64,000 nucleotides of DNA, taken from Digitaria exilis (taxonomy: Eukaryota > Streptophyta > Magnoliopsida > Poales > Poaceae). The DNA lies in assembly GCA_015342445.1 (NCBI GenBank), contig JACEFO010001653.1, positions 1,860,001 through 1,924,000 of the forward strand, in the 5' to 3' direction. The position numbers were made by a program, and so were the translations under genes. Positions 46,031-56,604 of the stretch are shown here, one piece after another (positions within the stretch are counted from its first letter, which is position 1; each line of letters begins with the position of its first letter). The notes below the pieces were generated by a model that saw nothing but the letters and a program-made list of their open reading frames with translations, ran no database searches and had not been told where the DNA came from.

Positions 46031-47127
46031 ATCGGCCCATGACTGACGGCCAAAGCCCAACCTGCCATGATTTAGGGCCGGGAGTGCCTCTGGACTTCGT
46101 GACAAAAAAAATGGCCAACCAAAAAATAAATAATTTATTTATTTCTACAAAAAAATTTATGGGAATTTATTTTACAAATGATAATTTGCGAGTAGCTAGG
46201 TGTGAGCATAGCCCATATGGGGCCCAAATTCAAAGGCTGATGGAGTTAATGGGCGGGTTTGGATGATGATTTTGGGCCCAATGATATAGTTTTTTCTCGG
46301 CCTAGTCCAAGTCTGCAAAATACTCAGATCTGGTGCGAACAAACAAATCTTGTTTATTTTGCAAAGAAAGCACCACTAGTTTGGAATATGCAAACAACAC
46401 CGCCCAAGATATCATAAGTAAACCAGAAGACGAGGGGCATCTACACACAAAGCAAATCAATTCCATTGCAATATCTATGTGATAAAAAGGTAAATCTAAA
46501 TGGTAATGGTAATCATGGAGAATACAAGTAGGAAAAGAGATGCTCACGAAGGAGGAGGAGGACAACCTGAGTCCTCACAGATCTATAGGAAGACTAACCT
46601 CACAGACACAACCTGAGTCCTCACAGATCTATAGGAAGACTAACCTCACAGACAGTCACTGACTACCTCCACTCCGATCTCGGCCGACGAGCTTCAAGGA
46701 ACCCAAGCCACAAGGGGAAAAGGGGGAGAGCGAAAGTGCCCGCAGACAAGGGGGAGGCGGCGGCAAGAATGAGGGGTGAGAGGTAACCCTAGCGCCATGT
46801 CCCGGTTTTATTCTCGACAAGAGTGGGCCGCAGGGTGGTTTCATTGGCACCCCTTGTCGGCCCTCCCCCTTTGGGCCGGCCTGCATTATTAAAAACACAT
46901 CTCAGTTATGTTTTCAGGAAACCGGCCCAACTCTCCCTTTGTATCATTTGGGTAGTGATAAAAACAGCTAGATCTCGTAAACAAACATAGTTATTAGGCT
47001 ATGCTACTTGTCTTGTTTAGGGATAAGGTATCCTACTGAATACAAATATAGTGCATAATTGGAGATCATAACGAACACGGCCGCCCATAAAAATAATAAC
47101 ATGCACCATTGTGTCGCCTAGAGGAGG
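46031..47127. repeat. 1.1-kb tandem duplication, copy B
   Basis: Second copy of 44829-46028, without the MITE. It has its own internal 46-bp direct repeat at 46562-46653 (starting ACAACCTGAGTCCTCACAG). No intact gene. Confidence 0.75.
46562..46653. repeat. 46-bp unit repeated twice in tandem
   Basis: Two identical neighbouring copies (46562-46607, 46608-46653). Copy A of the larger duplication has the unit only once, so this is a later event. Confidence 0.8.
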
Positions 47128-47577
47128 TGAATAGGATCAACTAAAATTTGGTAAAAAAAATTGCATCGGGATTAGTGAAGTAAAAAACTCCATGGATATT
47201 TTTGGAATATCCACACCTTTCGAAGATTTTATAGTAATATACGGAATATCCATAAATAACAAAAGAAACACAATGCATAATAGAAAATACAATTTACGAG
47301 TCAAAATGGTTTTTTTTCTTTGAGGTGATCACCCCTCAAGTTAGGTCGAGAATGATTCCCCCCAGAAAACAAGTGAGGTCGAGAACAAATCAAATAGGTT
47401 TCCCGTTCTAACTTCTATAGGCGCAACAGCATTGCTACTTTGGGTTTCACACCAAGTCAAAATAGGTTTTTAACTAGTTCAACGGTTGGCGGTAAAACTA
47501 CAAAGATATTTGACTCAAGGGTGTCTGTTCGAGTTTGAAAACTCGCCAACTGAATAAGGAAATACATTTCTTCTTAG
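47128..47577. other. Intergenic spacer
   Basis: No gene is seen. The sequence is AT-rich with unrelated short open frames. Confidence 0.35.
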
Positions 47578-48274
47578 AAAAAAAAATCAATTTACTCCTC
47601 TAAGTATAGTCAGAGTGCACGCGACCCCCTAAACTACACTTTGATTTATTTTACCTCCTAAACTATATCATTTGGTTTAATTTACCCTATAATATAATTT
47701 GTCTTTTTTTATTTCTCTGAACAAAAGTGTGGTATTGGGTTCAAAAATTTGGCAAGATGATAGTAGACATCGTAACCCATGTTAGAAAATACAACACAAT
47801 TTTTGTGTCATTGATTCGATAGTTTGTGATATTTAATTATATGTGACATCCCCAATTTTAGACATGATTAAGTTGACTTGATCTTAAAAAAAAAGATGAG
47901 AGAAATTTGGAGCCAAGTTGACCAAAGTGAAAATTTGGTCAAAATTCGACATGAGTTCAAGAGAAGGAATTTAAAAATTCACATGAGACCTATGAAAGGT
48001 ATTGGAATGGAAGCTGAGACAAAAAGTGACTTGGAAGCATCTCAATTAAATGGAGAAAGGAAATAGAAAGATGACACTATTCATGGTCTGAAAACAACAT
48101 TTTCGGATTTGGGATTTTAAGCATAATGAACAGCCAAATTTGAAGGTATATTGTGAGCAATCTATTGGTTTTCTGAGCTTTGGGTTAAAAAGGAAGATGT
48201 TTAGCAAGGTTTTTGTGACAACTTTCATATTTGGAGCAGATCAAGTTGACATGTGCAATTAGGAGAAAATCGAG

Positions 48275-49327
48275 TGTCGATGCCTGATTTGGTCACACCG
48301 GCACTAACTAGTGATTGCGCTGCCAACCACTCGATCCGATGGGGGGATTGGGGTGATGAACTCGGGACGCAAGGGTTTATCCTGGTTCCGGCCACGCGGC
48401 CGTACGTCCAGCAGTGGTGCGTAGCACCGAGTTTTCGTGTTGCTCGTAGTAGGGGATTACAAGCAAGGTGGGAGAGGGAGATGGGCTCCCAAGTCCCTGA
48501 GTCGGGGGGTTGAAGATGTCGTGTGCTTGCATGGAGAGCGTGTGTAGAGCCTGTCCCCCTTGTTGCATGGGCTTCCCTCCCCTTTTACAGTCCAAGGGTG
48601 AGGGAAGACGTACATGTGTGATCGTGGTGCTGATATTGCGAGATGCACTGTGCTGCCCAGGCCGTGCACTATTTGAGCGGAAATCGCGCCTTCCAACTCC
48701 GGTTGACGGCATGGACATCGCCATCGTTGACTTGTTGGTGGCTGACTGTTGCTTCGAGGGATGTCACCTGGGGGTTGGGGATGATGCCGAGCCCTCCCCG
48801 TTGTTCTTCGTGGGTCCTTCCTCGAGGCCTGTGGCGTACCCGGGACGGATAAGGTCGTGGAGTAGTTGGCATAGTAGCCTAGCCTGACATGGCCTGTCCG
48901 CACAGCGTCTTGCACAGAGCGACTGTGGCAAGCGGATTTGATCGGTGTCTTCTCCGCGGGCGTGGGGCGGTGGCGTGGTGCAGTGACTCCTCTTTTTTAC
49001 TGCAAAGGCGAGCCATCATATCGTGGAATGAATGCGTCGCAGGGCTTTGGGCACTATTACCGGTGCGGTGTCCCTCGAGCGTGATGGAGACGCTCGCTCG
49101 AGGGTGAACGGTAGCCTCGAGCTTGCTGGGCTCGATCGTTATGGACATTTCCGCTCGAGGGTAAGAGGTACCCTCGAGCGGGACGGAGACTCCCGGTCGT
49201 CAGGGGTGTCGTTGTGGTGGGCCTCTTCTTGGGCCGCAGAGCTGGGCTCACCTCGTTCGCCGATGTGGCCTCTCTGTCAGGTGGTTTAGGGCCCGAATTG
49301 GGGTACCCCTAATTTTGGTACCCGACA
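48275..49327. mobile_element. Solo LTR nested in the outer LTR
   Basis: It starts TGTCGATGCCTGATTTGGTC and ends GGTACCCGACA. The perfect 5-bp duplication TCGAG is at 48270-48274 and 49328-49332. The 1053-bp body is GC-rich. Open frames inside it on both strands are by-products of composition. Confidence 0.85.
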
Positions 49328-51214
49328 TCGAGGTTAAAATTCGGCTCAGCAAAAGGTTTCAGAGAAAATTCAGAGTTGGGACTGAACTGAACTTTTGCAA
49401 TTTTTGCTCAAATTTGAGATCTTTTGTCAAATCTTCCAACAGTGAAGTTGTGCTTCTATATGTGAATTTCAATCTTGTCTTTGTCACTTGACCCATGTTC
49501 TATTCAAATTTTGGAAGTAATTTGAGAAATTCAGTTGCAAAACTCTGAAAATGGGGATTTCGAGGCTGAACCTTTGAGGCTCAAATTCGGCTTCAATCCT
49601 TGCTCATCTCGATCCAGTGTCAATAAAGGAAATGAAATTCAAGGATCCTTATACAAGTTTTATTTGGGAAGAATTTGAAGTTTGTAAGCAAAGTTTGGAG
49701 ATTTTAGAGTCCTAATCTCGGTTGGAAGGGGCTACTATAGAAAGGGGAAGGAGCAGAGTCGGATGGGGGCGAGCTGCCACGCAACAGCTTGGCAATGGCG
49801 GTTTCCGTCCATTCCATGCGTCGCCGTCGCATGAGGCCAGTGCTGAGGAGCTCAAGCATGAGGTGGCGGACTCTATGGCGGCAACCCTTTCCCCTCTTCA
49901 CCGTCGTTTCTCCATTTCTCCCGGTCGTCGGCGAAGCTCGATGTCGTCCGACCTCCTCCGCCCATTTGTTCTCGCCCAAACCGTTGCCTTGAACTTCTCT
50001 ACCTTCTACTCCAGCCCTTGATTACATCCATCCACCGTAAAGCTCCCGAATCGCCATCTCCTCCATCCCTGCTCACCGCCGTGGCTGCCATGGTTGCCGC
50101 CGCATATGGCCAACCCACTTCCGGTCACCTCCGCCCGTGATGGTGCTCGTATGAGGTTACCCAAGTTTCCGTGTTTCTCTCAGTCCATAGGGTTGTCCCC
50201 AGTTTGCTGTCGCTTGGACGGCCGACGAGCCGAGCCATGGCGCCGCCACCTGCTCCGCCGCAGGACAGTTTCTAGAAACCAATCGAGGGGGAGACCAAGG
50301 GGAATGGGTGCGAGTGGTCGAGGTGGACCTGTTGGGAGCATCAGCATCGCCGGGGAGCTCGCCGCCGGCGAGGAAACCGTCGGTCAAGGCTGGCGGCCGG
50401 CCAGTCAGTGGCCTCCTCTGTTTGAAACGGAGAGAGGGACCTCGGGGAGAGAAGAAGGGAAAGGTGAGGGGGTTTTCTGCAAAACTGGTTATTAGGTTTT
50501 AGATTTAAATTCCGAGATTCACCATTTAATTCATAGAATTTCATAGAAAGGTCCAAAAATAGTGAAACCAATTTTGTTAGGTTTGTTCTTTTCTTTCATG
50601 CATTAAAATTCTTAAACCCTAGGAAAAATAGTAAAAGTTAATTATTTATTTATTGCCTTTCCTTTTAAGGTAATAAATAAATACTTAATCATTTCCAAAA
50701 TGTATAAAAATTCTGAATAAAGATGTATTAATCACAAATTAATAATAAATAGGTTTATTTTGATTTATTTATCCTTTTTAGGTTATTAATAATTCTTTTA
50801 CAACAAATAAAAATTATTTAAGGACAAGTTTAATTAAAGAAAAATATGGATAGTCTTTTAAAAGGGGTAGCTAGTGTTGGCTTGCAACTTTATCCAGAAG
50901 TAAAGTTGTGAGTCATGTTTTCAAACTTTTCGCATATTGATCACTCATTTGCATTACGCTTTAGAAATGAAGCACCAGAAGTCGAGTTCGTCGAGCTCGC
51001 GAAAGAACAACGACAACCAATTGAGAAAGTGATCGTGGTTACGCGGAGCTCGAGAAATCAAGAATATATACAAAGGAGGTCCCTAATTCAAATTATATGG
51101 TCTGAAGCTCATATGGAGGATTTAAATGGAATTTATTCTTTGAATTTGAGTATAGGAAACACCGTACTATCAAGGGGGACGTGTCTAATGAATCAAGGTT
51201 GCTAAAGTGTTATA

Positions 51215-52430
51215 TTGAGATGAAAACTAACTTTGAGAGACAAAAGGGGCAAAACTCACTTTCTCAGAGAATTCCAGAAGATCCGGTTGTTCTTCGGAAC
51301 TTCCGGTTCGGTTCTGCGTAAAACCAGAAGTTCCGGTTTTCTTCATAGGAAGATCCGAAATGGTACTAAGTAGAAAATGACAAAACCGGAAGATCCGATT
51401 TTGTGAATCGTAAGATCCAAAAAGGTACTGAGTAAAATTTGGCAAAATCGGAAGTTCCGATTTTGTGAATCGGAAGTTCCGGTTTGGCAGTACACTTAGG
51501 ATTTTTACAGCTAACCTAAGCTTTTCCGGAATATCCGAGTAGTACTCGGAAGTTCCGGTTTGCCCGATTCAGAACATAACGGTTAGATTTTGGGGATGGG
51601 TATAAATACCCCCTCTTTTACCCCTTCACTCCTCTCTCGCAAAAACTGAACAGAAACACATCTTGAGCTCTCTCTCTCCATCACTCCCCTCCCCTCCAAT
51701 CCTTCCCCTAGCCAAGATTCATTTGGGGTTTGAGTGAGAGAGAATATTTGTGATTTGGGTGTTGACTTTGAGTGAGGAGAAGCATTTGTTCATCTCAAGA
51801 AGCACTTGAAGCATCCTTGGCTTGTGATTCGCGTTTGTTACTCTTGGAGCTTGCTCCTAGACGGTTAGAGGTCACCAAGTGCAGCACCTAGCTTGTGGGA
51901 GCGCCTTGGAGGATTGTATCACCCGTTCCTTGTGTGGAACCATCTAGTAAGTAACTCAATCTTGATCTTTGTGGTCGATTGAGGGAGGAAACGAGTTGAA
52001 AGAGACTTTACCCTTTGTGGGTACCTCAACGGAGACGTAGCTCCCTTGGGAGTGAACTCCGGAAACAAATCTCGTGTCTCTTTGTGTTGCTTACTTCATT
52101 TTGTTCATATATTCTCATATTTGCTATATATGCCCGATCTATCTCTCTAAAGGTTTCTGTTGTATTTGATCATCATATATAGCTCTTAGAGTACCTCTGT
52201 GAACTTTCTATTCAAGTGGAATTGCAAATAACTTGTTAGATTTTGAATCTCGAGCAAAGGTTATTTTCACATCGGAACTTCCTAGTAAGTCTCGGAAGAT
52301 CCGGTCATCGGATCTTCCTAGAGGTACTCGGAAGATCCGGTTTCACTGAAAACTTGTGAAGAAAGAATTTTCAGGTTTTATTAGGTACGCCTATTCACCC
52401 CCCCTCTAGGCATCTACAAGATCCTCTCAG
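51215..52430 (+). mobile_element. Copia-type solo LTR nested in the outer LTR (limits uncertain)
   Basis: It has a promoter-like GGGTATAAATACCCCCTC followed by CT-rich leader text. Many GGAAGTTCCGG / GGAAGATCCGG repeats lie before and after it. The end GCCTATTCACCCCCCCTCTA is characteristic of Ty1-copia LTRs in grasses. It probably ends near 52430 (GATCCTCTCA). I could not find matching 5-bp flanks, so both limits are approximate. Confidence 0.6.
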
Positions 52431-53980
52431 CATTAGATATAGGAAATGTTTGAAACCTACTTTGATGCATTGAACCATGCCTTGATCTAAGGACACCTTT
52501 GCCACCTGTTTAAAGAACCTAGATGAGGTGACATTGCTTAGACATGCTTAGCTAAGCTAATACTTTAATAATGAATCCAAGTCAAGTTTGAATCAAAGTT
52601 ATGTCATCTAAAGAAAGAGGTGATCAAGGATGGATAGGAGGATTAAGATGGAGCTTAATCCTATAGTGTTGCTCACATTGATGAATGAAATAAGGAGTTA
52701 ACGTGGTTTACCTGATGATCAAGTGATTCTATCTGGTTGCTTACTGGGTATGGGACCAGTAAAGTCAATTAGGTTGATCGGTTCATAGATTGGAAATATT
52801 ACTTACCCGTGCTTACTGGGTCGGAGAAAGGCAGGGACGTAGCCGGTAAACTCATGGGGTGGTCGCCAGACGTGGGGCCCACGTGAGGGTGCATTCCCGG
52901 GTTCGAGTAAGGATATTTCAGGTCTTTGGCCCAACTGACTAAAAGATTGCGGCGCACAGCCGGATCAACTGTGCGTAGCTGGGAACTGGGTATCCCCTGC
53001 AGTGTGTAAAACGGTCTGGATCGCCACAACTCTTGGTTATGAGTACACTTGATCAGCTGCTAAGCTCCGTAGTAAGACAAGTGGAATGAAATGACATGTG
53101 ATTCAATATGCTGGATGAAGCTTAATACCACTTGTATGGAAAAGCTTTTATAACCTATATGGTTAGGTAATAACGTAACCGGAACTAAAACTTGAAAGTT
53201 AAGTATCAAAGGTTAGTAAGCTTTTTCACAAATAAGTTGACTCAGCCAAACCACCAAAAGCTTTGCATACTCCTTGAGAGTCTTTTCTATTAGTAAGGCG
53301 GGTAAGTCTTGCTGAGTACCTTCGTACTCAGGGGATCTCCCTTGTTGTTTTTCAGAAGAAGCTTCTGGAGCGGTCGAGAAGGAGATCCAGAAGACCTAGA
53401 ACATCGTGGTCCCAGTGTTTCTAGGGCTAAGCTAGAGTTGTAGATGGTTATGTAATAGAACTACCTCGACTAGTTTGTATTTAAACTCTTAGTATGGATT
53501 GACATGCATTTAAGGTTACTTCAAACTTTGTTTGTATTATCTCGTACCTTCTTATGTTCATATAAAAACGGTGATGCTCATTGTGTTCTCCTTACCGAAA
53601 ACGATCTTATCATATGGCAACGTGGTTTATCGAGGCGTCCTTGGGACACTCGACAGTTCACGGATTTAAACTGTTTGAAGTGCGTTTAATGTCCTTCATC
53701 GGATGTTATGGCGCACTTGAACCATTTTAAATTAGGTGGTACTGCCACATTATAAATTAATACTTATGATACAATATTGTATGAAAAAATATGAAAAATC
53801 ATAACATATTTTTTGACATACTTTACGATGTCCAATACAACCATGAAAAATTTTAAATTGAAATTCAACTTGTGTATGGTGAAAAAGAAGACAAACTGTA
53901 CTATGGAGTAAATTGAACTCTTAGTTTAGGAAGTTACGTGGACTTTGATTATACTCGAGAGGTGTAATTTGAAATTTCTC

Positions 53981-54289
53981 ATTTCTTCTTCGGTTAACGC
54001 TTTTCACTGCTACTCCTACTCGTCTTCAAAGATTCACAGTGCATGACAGGCTAGCGGGCTCCATGTGACGTCGACTGCCTTTTAACCCGGAATCAACAGC
54101 AACAGCTCCTACGCAAGGGCAGACTACAGAGTGGGTGAGAGCCAGCCGAGAAGGGATAGATCCGAGCGGCCTTCATCCTTGGCCTGGCTTTCAGTCAGTG
54201 ACTCCACTAGTTGAGGTCTCTCTGCTCATCTCTACCAACAGAGAGAGAGAGAAACGTGAAGGAATCAAGGAGAGATCCAATCCAATCCA
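53981..54289. other. RabA promoter and 5' leader region
   Basis: The 309 bp between the MITE end and the RabA ATG contain GA-rich leader text (GAGAGAGAGAGAAACG at about 54241). No clear TATA box is visible. Confidence 0.4.
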
Positions 54290-56004
54290 ATGGCTGGGCG
54301 GCGTGCCGAAGAGGAGTACGACTACCTCTTCAAGGTGGTGCTCATCGGGGACTCCGGCGTCGGCAAGTCCAACCTGCTCTCCCGCTTCACCCGCAACGAA
54401 TTCTGCCTCGAGTCCAAGTCCACAATCGGCGTCGAGTTCGCCACGCGAACGCTCCATGTCAGTCCACCATCCTGCTTTCTCTTTCTATTGCTAGTATCTC
54501 GCTGCATCAGATCGTCAGATCTTCCCCTCTCATACAACAGATCGGACTCCAGATTCCATCCCCCTCCCCATTCGTGCAAAAATAATGCTTTTTTCTAAGC
54601 AATATATCAAGCCAGCTGCTTTCTTGCCTGTTCAAATGTTGACAATGAATCTGCTGTCTCTTCGCATATGTTAGCTAGCTAGCTAGCTCGCTGGATCTGA
54701 TCATTCGATACATCCATTGATTCAGCAGCTTATTCAGCTCAACTGTAGTAAGCTAGTGGATTATCTTCACCTTGGCTAGTTTCATTGATTTGTTGCAACA
54801 AAGAAAGAACAAGGAAATAAACCGCCAGCAGGCTTAAAAGTTGCGGCCTTTCCTGCTAAGCAAAGCAAAGGAACAATGATTGGCCCCGTTCAACATTTTC
54901 GTGCAAATTAACTACACACGGGTGTCACCGTAGTTGATCAACATGAGTCGAGTCCAGCTCAGCTCAGCAGTGTCTCACCACACGCGCTCATCCCATTGGA
55001 TTATATGATGTCAGTGATCTTCCACCTGCACCGCCACTAGTGGGGTACGGCGGTGTATGTTACGTGTAGATAAACGTTAGCTTCAGTCAGTGTCACTCTC
55101 AATTCCGTAGCAAGTGGCAAGTATCTTTGCTCCTAGTGCAGACTGCAGAGTTTAACTGCCTAACTACCAGGTACCTACCAGACTGAGTTGTTTCTTGTTG
55201 CTTGTTGTCTTGCTTGCTGTGTTCCAAAGAGCAGGATTCCAACAGCAAGTATCGAATCGGGTTCCTGCCCAACAAAGTTTATCTGAGCCCTACCTATCCC
55301 AACCAAGAAATTAGAGGGGTGTTGCAAACAGCACCTCTTACAAACTTGTCACAGGAAGATTTTCAGTTACTAATGTCTCTGTTCAACTGCTCATTTCTAG
55401 TAGTGCAGAATGGTGCAACTTGCAGTGCTATTTCAGTCAGTGCTCCCTGATTGTGTTAATGATTCTAGATGCAAATGCTCACCTGTGTCAAAATGTTGAC
55501 GCGATATTGCAGGTTGAGGGCAAGATCATCAAGGCACAGATCTGGGACACGGCAGGCCAAGAGCGGTACCGAGCGATCACAAGCGCCTACTACCGTGGAG
55601 CCCTTGGCGCAGTCCTTGTGTATGACGTGAGCAAGCCCACCACCTTTGAGAACGTCAGCCGGTGGCTCAAGGAGCTGCGTGACCATGCCGACTCCAACAT
55701 CAGAATTATGCTCGTCGGCAACAAGACTGACCTGAGACATCTACGGGCTGTTGCCACGGAGGATGCCCAGAACTTTGCAGAGGCAGAAGGCCTGTCCTAC
55801 ATAGAGACGTCTGCTTTGGAGGCGACAAATGTGGAGGAGGCGTTCCAGCTGATTCTGGGTGACATTTACCGGGCCATCAGCAAGAAGCCCGTGGTGTCGG
55901 ATGATTCTGGGGCAGGGGCTACCGGGGGCGTCAAGGAAGGTAAGACGATCAATGTTGCAGCCGGTGATGCTGGTGCTGAAAAGAAGCAGTGCTGCTCAAC
56001 TTAG
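54290..56004 (+). CDS. Rab11-type small GTPase (RabA family)
   Basis: This small GTPase controls vesicle traffic at the trans-Golgi network and recycling endosomes. Two exons, 54290-54457 and 55513-56004, encode 219 residues, with a 1.06-kb intron after ATRTLH. The P loop GDSGVGKS is at residues 20-27, effector region STIGVEFATRTL, WDTAGQERYRAITSAYYRGA in switch II, and GNKTD and ETSAL for guanine binding. The C terminus KKQCCST has two cysteines for prenylation. The NLLSRFTRNEF block and one-intron structure are typical of RabA1/RabA2. I lean to RabA2 from the spacing of the tail. It is convergent with the RabD gene 600 bp away. Confidence 0.95.
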
Positions 56005-56604
56005 GCCTTGTTTAGTACCGGCAGTGCGTCCTGCTGATATCTTTCAGAGTCGTATGTGTTGTTGTAATGGCTGTTTTGAGTCCAAGTTTATTGATTCATT
56101 TTGTCAGATATAGTACCTTTGTTGGACCTCATGTTCACATGTTCTAAAGCAAGCAGCTATATATGATTATAATTTACATCAAACCATCAAGCCAATTGTC
56201 TTCTATCAAACATCAGCAAGCCAACATATAATCATTTGGCATTTATGTTTTATAAAAAAGAAGCCAAGAATTGAAGACAAATACAAACTCCAGCTGACAA
56301 AAAGATGAGATCAACAAGCTCAACGCTCAATTTCAATAATCAGAACCAGCCCTCACACCTTGTATTATGCAATAATTAAGTGCAGGTTTTTACTGATGGT
56401 ACATTTTACTGCATAATAATGCACACTGTGGCCATTGATCCTAACATGTTTAAAGGATGGACAGCTAACGTAAAATGATACAGATTCCATGATTCCGTCC
56501 AGTGCCTTGTCCAATACAATCTTAATCCTTCCAAACTCTCACCAAAACTGATAGGAATGGAGCACTGTTATATCCTTCCTTGCTTTTGATGAAGCCAACA
56601 ACGA
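56005..56604. other. Convergent 3' UTR region of RabA and RabD
   Basis: It holds both 3' UTRs. The first bases (GGCCTTGTTTAGT, directly after the RabA stop) look like the end of a Tourist-type MITE, but no partner end is visible. There is no gene. Confidence 0.45.

Larger units (their letters stand above)
47842..53749. mobile_element. Long solo LTR (gypsy type), outer nest
   Basis: It starts TGTGACATCCCCAATTTTAG and ends GGTACTGCCACA (TG...CA). A perfect 5-bp duplication TTATA lies at 47837-47841 and 53750-53754. No second copy of the start and no gag-pol reading frame is present, so it reads as one LTR left after recombination. Net of two inner insertions it is about 3.6 kb. The phrase TTGCTGAGTACCTTCGTACTC near its right end is familiar from grass gypsy LTRs. 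Confidence 0.75.
47578..53980. mobile_element. Mutator-like MITE, family B copy 3, split by an LTR insertion
   Basis: The left part (47578-47841) and right part (53750-53980) together reproduce the 480-525-bp family B element, including ACTCCTCTAAGTATAGTC at the left and the inverse of GACTTTGATTATACTCGAGA at the right. Between them sits a 5.9-kb insertion with a 5-bp duplication. Copy 2 (37875-38353) reads continuously across the same point. Confidence 0.75.

Noticed and set aside
48377..49289. Several GC-rich open frames on both strands
   Set aside because: They lie inside the solo LTR at 48275-49327, which has clear ends and target duplication, and resemble no protein.
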